A DNA stretch of 45,547 nt, from assembly GCF_000720175.1 (NCBI RefSeq), contig NZ_JOIX01000058.1:1-45547 (forward strand), written 5' to 3'. This DNA is from Streptomyces sp. NRRL S-337. GTDB lineage: Bacteria; Actinomycetota; Actinomycetes; Streptomycetales; Streptomycetaceae. This document shows, piece after piece, positions 7,683-21,717 of this stretch. The translations under genes and the position numbers were made by a program. The stretch's first letter is position 1. Each line of letters starts with the position of its first letter. The notes beneath the pieces are model-generated. The model did no database searches, was not told where the DNA came from, and was given only the letters and a program-made list of their open reading frames with translations.

Positions 7683-9170
7683 ATGACGCAGCAGCAGTCG
7701 GAGGAGCGGACCGCACCGTCCGCCGCGGCGGACGTCTCCGCCCGTGCCGTCGAACGCCATGGCATCGATCCGGTGCCGGACGCCGAGCGACACGGCAGCC
7801 CCCGGTCGCTGTTCTGGCCCTGGGCCGCGTCCGGGCTCTCCCTGTTGTCCATCGCCTACGGCGTCTACCTCATGGGCCTCGGCCTCAGCCCCTGGCAGGC
7901 GATCGCCTCCGGGGTGCTCGGCTATGTGCTCTCGTTCCTCCTGGTCGGGCTGATCTCGATAGCCGGGACGCGCACCGGTGCACCCACCATGGCCATCGGC
8001 CGGTCCTCCTTCGGGCGGCAGGGCAACAAGCTGCCCACGCTGTTCAGCTACGTCTCCAACGTCGGCTGGGAGACCGTCCTGGTCGCGCTGTCCTCTCTGG
8101 GCGGCGCGGCGATCCTGGCGCGCGTCGCGCCCGGCGTCTTCGCCCGGGCCGACGCACGGACGCCGACAACTACGGCGCAGGCGCTGTGTTTCGCGGTGAC
8201 GGCGGTCGTGGTCGTGGTGGTCGGCATCTACGGGCATGCGCTGATCATGAAGGTGCAGAAGTACCTGACCGCCGCGATCACCGCACTGACCGGGGTGTAC
8301 CTGGTGCTGATGGCCGACCGCATCGACCTGACCGCGCTGGGGCACGGCCGGGCGGGCGGCCTCGGCACGTTCGTCGGCGGCATCGTGTTCGCAATGACGC
8401 TGCTGGGCCTGGGCTGGGTCAACTGCGGTGCCGATTACAGCCGTTATCTGCCGCGGACGAGCAGCGGCCGGGCGATCACGGGGTGGACCACGCTCGGCGG
8501 GGTGCTGCCGCCGCTGGTGCTGCTGGTGTTCGGGGTGGTGCTCAACGCCGGGGATCCGAAGCTGGCCGGGGCGGCGGCCGCCGACCCGGTGGGGGCGCTC
8601 GCGGCCGAGCTGCCCACCTGGTTCCTGGTGCCGTATCTGCTCACCGCCATCGGGGGCTTCGCCTCCGGGGCGATCATGGACATCTACAGCTCGGGCATGT
8701 CGATGCTGGCCCTGGGCATTCCCATCCGGCGGCATCTCGCCGTTCTGGTGGACGGCGTGCTGATGGCCGTCGGCGGCTGGTACGTGCTGTTCGTTTCGCC
8801 CAGTTTCTTCGCGACCTTCCAGGCATTCCTGGCCGTCGTCGGCGTGGCGATGTCGGCCTGGTCCGCGGTGTTCCTGGTGGAGCAGTGGCGCCGCCGCCAC
8901 ACCGGCTTCGACCTGGTGCGGGTGGCGGCCCTGGGCCGGCCGGCGGTGTTCTCGCTCGTCGTGGGCACGGTCGTCGGGCTGGGCCTGATCACCTCCGCCG
9001 ACCCCCACATCGCCACGGTGGTGGGCTTCCTGCTCACCGACGGCACCGCGCGGGGCCCGCTGGGCGCCATGAACCTCGGCGTCGTGGTGGCGCTGCCCGT
9101 CGCCGGCGCGCTGTACGCCTGCACCGCGTCGCTCGGTGCCCGTCGTCACACCTCTGGAGGAGACCGATGA
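7683..9170 (+). CDS. purine-cytosine permease family transporter (NCS1)
   Basis: 495 aa from ATG 7683. A hydrophilic leader contains VERHGIDPVPDAERHGSPRS, the typical start of NCS1 permeases, and about twelve membrane segments follow from residue 45 onward. TMAIGRSSFGRQGNKLPTLF and NVGWETV are family landmarks. It should import a nucleobase or related heterocycle with H+ or Na+; the exact substrate cannot be told. Its stop overlaps the start of the methyltransferase gene (ATGA), so the two are translationally coupled. The 248-base spacer to the divergent GTPase gene must hold its promoter, but I could not assign clear -35 and -10 boxes. Confidence 0.92.
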   Translation: MTQQQSEERTAPSAAADVSARAVERHGIDPVPDAERHGSPRSLFWPWAASGLSLLSIAYGVYLMGLGLSPWQAIASGVLGYVLSFLLVGLISIAGTRTGAPTMAIGRSSFGRQGNKLPTLFSYVSNVGWETVLVALSSLGGAAILARVAPGVFARADARTPTTTAQALCFAVTAVVVVVVGIYGHALIMKVQKYLTAAITALTGVYLVLMADRIDLTALGHGRAGGLGTFVGGIVFAMTLLGLGWVNCGADYSRYLPRTSSGRAITGWTTLGGVLPPLVLLVFGVVLNAGDPKLAGAAAADPVGALAAELPTWFLVPYLLTAIGGFASGAIMDIYSSGMSMLALGIPIRRHLAVLVDGVLMAVGGWYVLFVSPSFFATFQAFLAVVGVAMSAWSAVFLVEQWRRRHTGFDLVRVAALGRPAVFSLVVGTVVGLGLITSADPHIATVVGFLLTDGTARGPLGAMNLGVVVALPVAGALYACTASLGARRHTSGGDR

Positions 9171-9778
9171 CCGACCACCACGGTGAGCGGCCGCACGAGG
9201 TGCGGGCGTTCTTCGGGCCGCGTGCCGCCGGCTGGGACGCCAAGTTCCCCGACGACGGCCCCGCCTACGCCGCCGGTGTCGCCGAGCTGGGGCTGCGGCG
9301 GGGCGAGAGGGTGCTGGACGCCGGCTGCGGCACGGGGCGGGCGCTGCCGGCGCTGCGGGAGGCCGTGGGGCCGCAGGGGACGGTGCTGGGCGCCGATCTG
9401 ACGCCCGAGATGCTGGCGGCCGCCGTACGGGCCGAGCGGGACCGCTGCGCGCGGCTGCTGCTCGCGGACGCGACGCGGCTGCCGCTGCCGGACGCCGCGC
9501 TGGACGCGGTCTTCGCCGCCGGGCTCATCTCCCATCTGCCGTACCCGGAGGCGGGCTTCGCCGAACTGGCCAGGGTCGTCCGCCCCGGTGGCCGGCTCGC
9601 GCTCTTCCACCCCATCGGGCGGGCCGCCCTCGCCGCGCGCAAGGGGCGGGCCGTCACACCTGACGACCTCCGGGCGGAGCCGAATCTGCGGCCCCTGCTC
9701 GCCCGCTGCGGCTGGGAGCTGATCCGGTACGAGGACCGGGACGCGCGCTATCTGGCGTTGGCGGTCCGCCGGGGTTGA
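9167..9778 (+). CDS. class I SAM-dependent methyltransferase
   Basis: 203 aa. Motif I VLDAGCGTGRALPAL near residue 50, the acidic end of strand 2 (VLGADLTPEML), motif II LDAVFAAGLISHLP, and motif III VVRPGGRLALFHP are all present in the Methyltransf_11 arrangement. The start ATG overlaps the permease stop by four bases with GGAGGAG just upstream. Coupling to an NCS1 permease suggests that it acts on the imported compound or a derivative, but the acceptor is unknown. Confidence 0.93.
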   Translation: MTDHHGERPHEVRAFFGPRAAGWDAKFPDDGPAYAAGVAELGLRRGERVLDAGCGTGRALPALREAVGPQGTVLGADLTPEMLAAAVRAERDRCARLLLADATRLPLPDAALDAVFAAGLISHLPYPEAGFAELARVVRPGGRLALFHPIGRAALAARKGRAVTPDDLRAEPNLRPLLARCGWELIRYEDRDARYLALAVRRG

Positions 9779-9806
9779 CGCGCGGCCCGGCCCGTGGCCT
9801 TTGGGG

Positions 9807-10703
9807 TCAGGAGACCGCCGGGCCCTCCCCGTGCGGGACCGGGCAGCCGCCGAGGCGCCGGGAGGCCGGGAAGGTGCCGAGTTCGGCCACCCGGTAGCCG
9901 TTCGGGTAGCCCTTGATCTCGGGGTTCTGGCGGGCGTAGTGCGGGGTGCGGCGGGGCGGCAGCAGCCGGACGGCCTTCGCGCGCAGCTTCAGGGCGCCGC
10001 GCACCGTCCTTTGCAGCGCCGGGGCCGGCCGGTCGTAGCGGAAGGCCGCCAGCAGCGAGTCGTCCAGGAGGGCCATGCTCGCGCGGCGCACCATCGGGGC
10101 GAGCGGGCCGTACCAGCCGGCCATCAGGTCCAAGGTGGCGTCGGAGACCCGTCGTGCGCCCTCGTCCCAGCCGAAGTGCGCCGCCTCGTAGGCGTCGAGG
10201 TACTGTTCGAAGTCCTCGTAGGTCCGCGGGAGTTCGGGGATGCCCATGTGGCGGCCGAGGGTGCGGTAGTAGGCGGCAAGGGCACGCTGTTCGTGCGGGG
10301 TCAGCCGCCGCCAGCCGTAGGCGTCGAGCCAGCGCTTGGGCATCACCACGAAGGTGCACAGGACATAGCGCATGTCCTCGTCGGAGATGTCGTAGCTGCG
10401 GTGCATCTGATTGATGCGCCGGATGGCCGTCCGGCCGTCCTCGCCGTCGAAGCCGTGCTCCAGTACGGCGTCCAGGAGGAGGGCGGTGTCGTCGTAGCGC
10501 TTCTGCGTACGGTCCGTCAGTTCGGCGGTCTCGGCGAGCAGCCGGCCGATGCTCGGCACCGCGTACGTGCGGTAGAGGGCCAGTTCCAGGGCGCGGGTCA
10601 GGTCCCAGGGGAACTCGTGGGTGGCGATGATGCGGTAGATCCGTAAGAAGTCATGCTCGGGGTCGAGCCTGCGGATCTCCTTCAGCCAGTCGTAGCGCCG
10701 CAC
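9807..10703 (-). CDS. oxygenase MpaB family protein (DUF2236)
   Basis: 298 aa from GTG 10703, preceded by GGGAAGGA; the frame is open far upstream, but that part looks like antisense noise. The protein is helical and lacks a signal peptide. It shows the DUF2236 landmarks: IATHEFPWDLTRALELALYRTYAVP near the start, the INQMHRSYDISDEDMRYVL helix with its conserved histidine, and FGWDEGARRVSDATLDLM. Relatives include fungal MpaB and latex-clearing oxygenases that bind b-type haem, but most bacterial members are uncharacterised. It is convergent with the methyltransferase, 28 bases apart. Confidence 0.85.
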   Translation of the reverse strand: MRRYDWLKEIRRLDPEHDFLRIYRIIATHEFPWDLTRALELALYRTYAVPSIGRLLAETAELTDRTQKRYDDTALLLDAVLEHGFDGEDGRTAIRRINQMHRSYDISDEDMRYVLCTFVVMPKRWLDAYGWRRLTPHEQRALAAYYRTLGRHMGIPELPRTYEDFEQYLDAYEAAHFGWDEGARRVSDATLDLMAGWYGPLAPMVRRASMALLDDSLLAAFRYDRPAPALQRTVRGALKLRAKAVRLLPPRRTPHYARQNPEIKGYPNGYRVAELGTFPASRRLGGCPVPHGEGPAVS

Positions 10704-10823
10704 GTGACAACCGTCCTTCCCTCGCCGGACCGCCCAGTCTAGGAGCGGCCCGGGCGGCCCGGCAGACCGGGCACACCACGTGCTCCGGACACTGTAGGAA
10801 GGCATAAGCGCAGCGTAGGAGTG

Positions 10824-10852
10824 GTGACAAGCTCCCGACGGGCCAATTAAGG
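10824..10852 (+). promoter_or_regulatory. candidate promoter of the gene at 10895
   Basis: GTGACA (10824-10829) and TTAAGG (10847-10852) with a 17-base spacer, 42 bases ahead of the GTG start. The surrounding bases are noticeably AT-richer than the neighbourhood. The match to vegetative promoters is moderate only. Confidence 0.3.
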
Positions 10853-10894
10853 TGCGCCGACGTACTCCGCAAAGGATGGGAAGGGGAGGTCCGC

Positions 10895-11677
10895 GTGCCC
10901 ACGACCGAGAGCGCCGACAACGACCAGTTGTTCGTGCTGACGGCGGTGCTGCTGACGCCCGGGCAGTTCCCGAGCGTGCTCGGCGACGACTACCCCGAGG
11001 TGTGCGCGGGCCTCGGGCTCGAACCGTACGCCGAGGGCTACGGGCTGGTCCTCGGGCAGGACGGTGGCGGCGCCCGCTGGACGGTGGTGACCGAGGACGT
11101 GTCGCTGGTGGCCTGTGCCATCGCGGCGTGGGACTGCGGGATGGAGTACGACCTCTCGCCCGGGGAGGGCAGCATCGTCGCGGCGCTTCCGGGCTGGCCG
11201 CTGGCGCTCGCCGTGTCGGCGCCGGGGGTGCCGGCGCCGCATGATCCGGAGCGGCAGGAGGGGGAGCCGGCGCCGCTCTGCCCGCCGGACGCGGAGGAGT
11301 GGGGGCCGGCCCAACGGCGGCTCGGTGCGGACGAGATCGCGCTGCAGTGGGCGGTGTGGCGCGAGCAGGTGGACGGTGAGGTGACGTTCGCGGAACCGGG
11401 GGACGAGGCGCACGAGGGGGTGCGCCGGGTCCTGAAGGAAGCCCGCGGCTATCTTGCGGAGCCGCCGCCGCCCGGGCGCGTGCGGTCGTCGTTCGCGGCG
11501 GGTGAGGCGCGCACGCTGCGGGTCGACGGGCCGGGCTGGAGCATGGTGGCGCGTACGGACGACATCGCTTTCGTACTGCTGGACGAGGAGCCCGGCGAGG
11601 TGCATCCGGTGGGCCGGGGGCCCGAACTGCCCGGGCTGCTCTCCTCGCTGGACGAGCTGGCGGCCCGGCCGGTCTGA
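10895..11677 (+). CDS. hypothetical protein conserved in type, function unknown
   Basis: 260 aa, acidic, with no signal peptide or membrane segment. GTG 10895 follows a very strong GGGAAGGGGAGG site. The first 100 residues are compact (QLFVLTAVLLTPGQFPSVLG, then YGLVLGQDGGGARWTVVTED). A Pro/Glu-rich linker near residues 110-140 is followed by a second ordered part ending in TDDIAFVLLDEEPGEVHPVG. I do not recognise a named domain. Codon bias and the clean ribosome site make it a real gene. It is transcribed away from the MpaB-like gene. Confidence 0.75.
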   Translation: MPTTESADNDQLFVLTAVLLTPGQFPSVLGDDYPEVCAGLGLEPYAEGYGLVLGQDGGGARWTVVTEDVSLVACAIAAWDCGMEYDLSPGEGSIVAALPGWPLALAVSAPGVPAPHDPERQEGEPAPLCPPDAEEWGPAQRRLGADEIALQWAVWREQVDGEVTFAEPGDEAHEGVRRVLKEARGYLAEPPPPGRVRSSFAAGEARTLRVDGPGWSMVARTDDIAFVLLDEEPGEVHPVGRGPELPGLLSSLDELAARPV

Positions 11678-11786
11678 GCCGGCGCCCCGGCGAACTGCCG
11701 GTTGCCCGGGCCACCGGGCCGAGCCGTCGGCCGGTACGGGCCCCGGGCATGCCTGCCCACGGGGCCCGCCCGCCCCGCTGCCGGCG

Positions 11787-11969
11787 TCAGCGTCCCAGCT
11801 GTTTGCGGCCGACCCGGCGCAGGCGGCGGCGCTGGGAGGAGTCGAGGGCCAGATATGCGACGGCCGGGACTCCGACCATGACCAAGAGGGCCGCCCAGAA
11901 GGGCAGCAGCCACAGCAGGACCACTCCCACCGCGACGCCGCCGATCGCGACCTTCGCCTGTGTGGACAT
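11787..11969 (-). CDS. small membrane protein
   Basis: 60 aa. Residues 7-45 are hydrophobic and could form two short helices (VAIGGVAVGVVLLWLLPFWA and the following AALLVMVGVPAVAYLAL), followed by a strongly basic tail QRRRLRRVGRKQLGR, giving a positive-inside topology. ATG 11969 has GGAAGGGA upstream. Its function is unknown. It is convergent with the gene at 10895 and divergent from the SNF2 helicase. Confidence 0.65.
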   Translation of the reverse strand: MSTQAKVAIGGVAVGVVLLWLLPFWAALLVMVGVPAVAYLALDSSQRRRLRRVGRKQLGR

Positions 11970-12178
11970 CCTTCACGTCCCTTCCGCGGCCGGTGCCGCG
12001 CTCTGTCGTACTCCATTGAACGCCGATTCCGCGCCGCGGGTTCCCTGTCGTGCCGCACGGGTTGCCGGCTGCGGCCGGGCGCCGCCCGCGGGCGCGCGCG
12101 TTCCTCGTTCGGGCTCGGCGTCCGGTACCCTCGGGCGCTCCAGGCGCCAGTAGTCAAACTTGAGGAGTTCGGGAACCT

Positions 12179-15126
12179 GTGACATCCACGCGTGCGGCCA
12201 CCCCCGCTCAGCTCTCCGGGCTCGCCCGCTGCCCTGCGGTCTTCCTGCCGTCGGATCCACCCCGGGCCGGCCGGATCGCCTTCTGGCGTCCCGATGGTGA
12301 ACCGGTGGCGGCCGCCCTCACCGAGGAGGGCGCGCCGGACGGGAGCGGGCCCGTGGTGGAGCGGCTGAGCGTCGTACTGCCCGAGGAGGACGGCGGCGTC
12401 GAGGTCGGCGAGGTGCCGGCGCTGGTGCTGCCGGTGGCCGACGCGGTGCCCGTCCTCACCCGGTTGCGGGCCGGCCGGACCACCCATCCGGCGGCCGCCT
12501 TCTGGGGCGCCGCGACGGTCCTCGCCCTCCAGCTGGCCGCCCGTGGACGGCTGCTGCCCGGCGTGAGCCCGAAGGGGTACGACGCCTGGCGGCTGGGACC
12601 GCTCGACGCGGCGGACATCGAACGGCTGCGGGAGCTCGCCGCCGCGATGCCGCCGTACGCGCACGCCGTCCCGCTGCCGGGGACGGACCCGGTGGAGCTG
12701 CCCGAGCCGGAGCGGCACCTGCGGGCGTTCCTCGACGCCGTGGCGGACGGTCTGCCGCGCTCCCCCGCCGCCGCGCTGGCCACCGAGGCACCTGCCTTCG
12801 CGGCGGCCGCGCCGCAGCACATCCCCGAACAGCGGGACTGGGCCGCGGACGTCGCCGCCGGTCATGACGCCGGCGTACGGATCTCCCTGCGGGTGGAGGC
12901 GCACGGCCTGGAGACGGACAGGGCAGTGGGCGGTCCGGTGGACGGTGCCGCGCCGGCCCCGGCGGGCGAGGTCACCTTCCACGCGGTCCTCCAGGTGCAC
13001 AGCCTCACCGATCCGGCCCTGGTGGCGGACGCCGCCGAGGTGTGGGCGGGGGCGTCGACGGCGGGGCAGGCGTTCGGTCCGCGGGCGCGGATGGACACCC
13101 TGCGCACACTGCGCCGGGCGGCCGAGGTCTGGGCGCCGCTCGGCCCGCTGCTGTCGGCGGCGGTGCCCGACGCGCTGGATCTCGCCGACGACGAGGTCGC
13201 CGAACTGCTCGGGCCGGCCTCCCGGGCACTGGCCGCGGCCGGGGTGCAGGTCCACTGGCCGAAGGAGCTGGCGCGCACGCTGACCAGCCGCGCCGTGGTG
13301 GGGCCGCCCGATACCGAAGACCCGGTGGACGGCCGGCGATCGGGGCCGCCCTCCTTGCTGTCCGCGGATGCCCTGCTCTCCTTCAGCTGGCGGTTCGCGG
13401 TGGGTGGCGAGGAGGTGGACCGGGCCGAGCTGGACCGGCTGGCCGAGGCCGGGCGGCCGCTGGTGCGGCTGCGCGACCGGTGGGTGCTGATCGACCCGGA
13501 GGCCCTGCGGGCCGCCCGGGACCGGCAGGACCGCAAGGTCACCCCGCTCGACGCGCTCGGCGCCGCGCTCACCGGGAGCGCCGAGGACGGCGCCGGCGAC
13601 CGGGTGACGGTGCAGGCGACCGGGTGGCTGGCCCGGCTGCGCGACCGGCTCGCCGACCCGGAGGGCACCGACACCGGCCCCATCGCCCAGCCGCCCGCGC
13701 TCCGCGCGACACTGCGCGACTATCAGCTGCGCGGCCTGGGCTGGCTGCACCGGATGACGTCGCTGGGACTGGGCGCCTGTCTCGCCGACGACATGGGACT
13801 GGGCAAGACGATCACCCTCATCGCGCTGCATCTGCACCGCCGGTCCGACCCCGCGTCGGCCGGCCCGACGCTGGTGGTGTGCCCGACGTCGCTGATGGGC
13901 AACTGGCAGCGGGAGATCGAGAAGTTCGCGCCGGGCACCCCGGTGCGCCGCTTCCACGCCGGGCGCCGCAGCCTGGCGGACCTGGCGGACGGCGAGTTCG
14001 TCCTCACCACCTACGGGACGATGCGGCTGGACGCCGGGAAGCTGGCGGAGGTGCCCTGGGGGCTGGTCGTCGCGGACGAGGCGCAGCACGTCAAGAACCC
14101 GTTCTCCGCCACCGCCAAGGCCCTGCGGACCGTTCCGGGCAAGGCCCGGGTGGCGCTGTCCGGCACCCCGGTGGAGAACAACCTGACCGAGCTGTGGGCG
14201 ATCCTGGACTGGACGACGCCCGGGCTGCTGGGGTCGCTGGGGCGGTTCCGGACGCGGTATGCGCGCGTCGTCGAGAGCGGTCCGGCGGCGTCTCCCGAGG
14301 CGGCCGCGGCGGCCGACCGGCTGGCCCGGCTGGTGCGGCCGTTCCTGCTGCGCCGGCGCAAGTCCGATCCGGGTATCGCGCCGGAGCTGCCGCCCAAGAC
14401 GGAGACCGACCGTGCGGTGGCGCTGACCACGGAGCAGGCCGGGCTCTACGAGGCGGTGGTGCGCGAGGGGCTCGACGAGATCGCCGGGACGGACGGGTTC
14501 GCCCGCCGCGGGCTGGTGGTCAAGCTGCTCACCTCGCTCAAGCAGATCTGCAACCACCCCGCGCAGTTCCTCAAGGAGGAGCAGCCGCGGATCGGCGGCC
14601 GCTCGGGAAAGGTCGAGCTGCTCGACGAGTTGCTGGACACGATCCTGGCCGAGGGGGCGAGCGTGCTGGTGTTCACCCAGTACGTACGGATGGCGCGGCT
14701 GCTGGAGGGGCATTTGGCGGCGCGCGGTGTGGCCTCGCAACTTCTGCACGGCGGAACGCCGGTGGCACGCCGGGAAGAGATGGTGCGCCGCTTCCAGGAC
14801 GGCGACGTTCCGGTGTTCCTGCTGTCGTTGAAGGCGGCCGGCACCGGGCTCAACCTCACCCGCGCGGGCCACGTCGTGCACTTCGACCGCTGGTGGAACC
14901 CGGCCGTCGAGGCGCAGGCCACCGACCGCGCCTACCGCATCGGGCAGACCCAGCCGGTGCAGGTCCACCGCATGATCACGGAGGGCACGATCGAGGACCG
15001 GATCGCCGGTCTGCTCCTGCGCAAACAGCAGCTGGCGGACGCGGTGCTCGGCTCCGGCGAGGCCGCACTGACCGAACTCACCGACGCCGAGCTGGCGGAC
15101 CTGGTCGCACTGCGAGGGAGCGAGCG

Positions 15127-15130
<4 letters not shown>
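12179..15130 (+). CDS. SNF2-family DEAD/DEAH helicase
   Basis: 983 aa from GTG 12179, with GAGGAG upstream. Residues 1 to about 500 form the SNF2-associated bacterial N-terminal region. The ATPase core follows: DYQLRGLGWL, Walker A DDMGLGKT near 540, DEAQHVKNP as motif II, SGTPVENNLTELWAILDW, then the C-terminal lobe with VFTQYVRMARLLEG, SLKAAGTGLNL and HFDRWWNPAVEAQATDRAYR. It is a double-stranded DNA translocase of the HepA/RapA-like bacterial group rather than a strand-separating helicase. Its stop overlaps the ATG of the SWIM protein gene (ATGA), and this pair recurs in actinobacteria, so the two proteins probably act together on chromatin or DNA repair; that last step is inference. Confidence 0.95.
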
Positions 15131-19711
<4,581 letters not shown>

Positions 19712-19749
19712 ACGGCCTCGGGCGTCGCCATCGCCGCAGGTCACGGGCG

Positions 19750-19772
19750 TTGTCAGTGGGCGGAGCTACGAT
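19750..19772 (+). promoter_or_regulatory. PafBC/RecA-NDp-type DNA-damage promoter
   Basis: TTGTCAGTG (19750-19758), then exactly 8 bases, then TACGAT (19767-19772), matches the actinobacterial DNA-damage promoter motif TTGTCRGTG-N8-TAnnnT recognised with the PafBC activator. It lies 52 bases before the ATG at 19825, so a start site near 19779 would give a leader of about 45 bases. The match is complete at the defining positions; use in vivo is inference. Confidence 0.6.
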
Positions 19773-19824
19773 CCGAAGGAGCTGGGAAAAGATCCGCCCG
19801 GCAGCACACAGGAGGGTTCGCACC

Positions 19825-20745
19825 ATGGTCAGCACGGTCCCGACGCTCGCCGACGCCCTCGCCGCGGGGCCGGTGGTCCTCGACGGCGGGCTGTCCAACC
19901 AACTGGAGGCCGCCGGGCACGACCTGAGCGACGAGCTGTGGTCGGCGCGGCTGCTGGCCGAGGAGCCGGAGGCGGTGCTGCGGGCGCATCTGGCGTACTA
20001 CCAAGCGGGGGCGCAGGTCGCGATCACCTCCAGCTACCAGGCGACGTTCGAGGGATTCGCGCGGCGCGGCATCGGCGCCGAGGAGACCGCGGAGCTGCTC
20101 GGGCGGAGCGTCGCCCTGGCCCGCGAGGCGGCCGGCCGGGCGCTGGCGGGCGGCGCCACCGGGCCGCTGTACGTGGCTGCCTCGGCGGGTCCGTACGGCG
20201 CGATGCTGGCGGACGGCTCCGAGTACCGCGGCCGGTACGGCCTGTCAGTGGCGGAGCTGGAGCGCTTCCACCGGCCACGGCTGGAGGTGCTGGCGGCGGC
20301 CGGGCCCGATGTGCTGGCGCTGGAGACGGTGCCGGACGCCGACGAGGCCCGGGCACTGCTGCGGGCGGTGCGCGGGCTGGGCGTGCCGGCGTATCTGTCG
20401 TACAGCGTCGCCGGCGACACGACCCGGGCCGGGCAGCCGCTGGCCGAGGCGTTCGCCCTCGCGGCGGAGGTGGACGAGGTGATCGCCGTGGGGGTGAACT
20501 GCTGCGCGCCGGACGACGCGGACCGGGCGGTGCCGCTGGCCGCGCAGGTCACCGGCAAGCCGGTGGTGGTGTATCCGAACAGCGGGGAGCGCTGGGACGC
20601 CGAGGCGCGGACGTGGTGCGGCATACCGGAGTTCACCGCCGGCCGGGTCGCCGGCTGGGTCGCGGACGGCGCCCGGCTGATCGGCGGCTGCTGCCGGGTC
20701 GGGCCGGACGCCATCGCGCAGCTGGCGACCGGCCTCGGCCGCTGA
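19825..20745 (+). CDS. mmuM: homocysteine S-methyltransferase
   Basis: 306 aa. The TIM-barrel homocysteine-binding domain is complete: LDGGLSNQLEAAGHDL at the start, ITSSYQATFEGFARRGI, and the three zinc-ligand cysteines in GVNCCAPDD and IGGCCRVGPD. These enzymes move a methyl group from S-methylmethionine or S-adenosylmethionine to homocysteine, making methionine. ATG 19825 follows GGAGGG. The upstream promoter carries a DNA-damage-type motif, which is unusual for a methionine-salvage enzyme. No riboswitch-like structure is evident in the short leader. Confidence 0.95.
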   Translation: MVSTVPTLADALAAGPVVLDGGLSNQLEAAGHDLSDELWSARLLAEEPEAVLRAHLAYYQAGAQVAITSSYQATFEGFARRGIGAEETAELLGRSVALAREAAGRALAGGATGPLYVAASAGPYGAMLADGSEYRGRYGLSVAELERFHRPRLEVLAAAGPDVLALETVPDADEARALLRAVRGLGVPAYLSYSVAGDTTRAGQPLAEAFALAAEVDEVIAVGVNCCAPDDADRAVPLAAQVTGKPVVVYPNSGERWDAEARTWCGIPEFTAGRVAGWVADGARLIGGCCRVGPDAIAQLATGLGR

Positions 20746-20766
20746 CACCGGCCGATCGGGCGGTGC

Positions 20767-21582
20767 TCAGGACAGCGGCTTGGTGAGCTTCCGGGTGTTG
20801 CTGCGGTTGCCCATCAGGCTGCAGCTGACGGTCTTGAAGCCGAGCTTGTAGCCCTTGAGGTTGGGGTACTGCACGTAGGTGCCCTCGGCGGTGCCGGCGG
20901 GCTGTCGGGACGCCTTGCGCTCCAGCTCGTCCCGGCACAGCGACGACGCCTTGTCCTGGATGTCGGACACCGTGGTCAGGCCCTCGCCGAGGCGGTGGGT
21001 GGCGACGACCTCGGCGTCGTGCGGGCTGTTGCACGACGCCTCGGTGTTGTTGCCGCCGCCGCCCGGGTCCAGGTCGTAGCAGTCGCCGACCTTCTGCAGG
21101 TAGAAGGGGATCGTGCCGGCGGAGGGCGTGGGCGTGCTCCCGGGGTCGCCGCTGGGCGAGGCGTAGGGGTCGTCGGAGGGTGAGGCGGAGGCGCTCTCGG
21201 ACGGGGTGGCGGAGGCGGAGGCGCTCGAACTGGACGACGTCTGGGCCCGGTTGTTGCCACCGTCGTCGCTGTTGGCGATCACGACGACGGCGATGACGGC
21301 GGCCAGCACGACCACGCCACCGCCGATGATGGCGGCGATGAGCTTGCCGTTGCCGCCGCCGTTGGGCGGGCCGGGCGGCTGCTGCCAGCCGCCGGGGCCG
21401 CCCGGGCCGCCCGGTCCCGGAGGGCCGTAGCCGCCCGCGGGCGGACCGAAGCCACCGGGGGCCTGATTGCCGCCGGGCGGCGGGCCGTATCCGCCGGCCG
21501 GCGGTCCGAACCCGCCCGGGTTGTTGGGGGGCGGCTGGTTCGGCGGGTGCGGCTGGCCGGGCGGCGGGGGCGGAAAGCTCAT
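20767..21582 (-). CDS. membrane protein with septum-formation-type C-terminal domain
   Basis: 271 aa from ATG 21582. The first 75 residues are almost entirely Pro/Gly/Gln/Asn (repeated FGPPAGGYGPP units), a disordered cytoplasmic tail. One membrane helix follows (KLIAAIIGGGVVVLAAVIAV, about 80-103), then a Ser/Ala/Asp/Pro-rich linker to about 170. The extracytoplasmic C-terminal domain has KVGDCYDLDPG, CNSPHDAEVVA and two later cysteines, the pattern of the Septum_form-type domain. It is probably a cell-envelope protein, but its role is unproven. It is convergent with mmuM and divergent from the esterase gene. Confidence 0.8.
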   Translation of the reverse strand: MSFPPPPPGQPHPPNQPPPNNPGGFGPPAGGYGPPPGGNQAPGGFGPPAGGYGPPGPGGPGGPGGWQQPPGPPNGGGNGKLIAAIIGGGVVVLAAVIAVVVIANSDDGGNNRAQTSSSSSASASATPSESASASPSDDPYASPSGDPGSTPTPSAGTIPFYLQKVGDCYDLDPGGGGNNTEASCNSPHDAEVVATHRLGEGLTTVSDIQDKASSLCRDELERKASRQPAGTAEGTYVQYPNLKGYKLGFKTVSCSLMGNRSNTRKLTKPLS

Positions 21583-21717
21583 AACGGAAATGATCGCTTC
21601 TTTACTGGGATTCACGGGACGCGGTGACCAAGCTGGAACACTTCCGGTCTGAAATGTCCGCGTGCTGGGCACCGTTGGCGACAGGCAGCAAGCCACCCTA
21701 CGGCCCGGAGGATCCGC

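Noticed and set aside
10847..14968. Very long open frame on the minus strand antisense to the SNF2 gene
   Set aside because: It mirrors the codon bias of the real gene, has His/Arg/Pro-rich noise composition and no domain motifs.
19712..19824. SAM riboswitch ahead of the homocysteine methyltransferase gene
   Set aside because: The gap is too short and lacks the conserved junction sequences.
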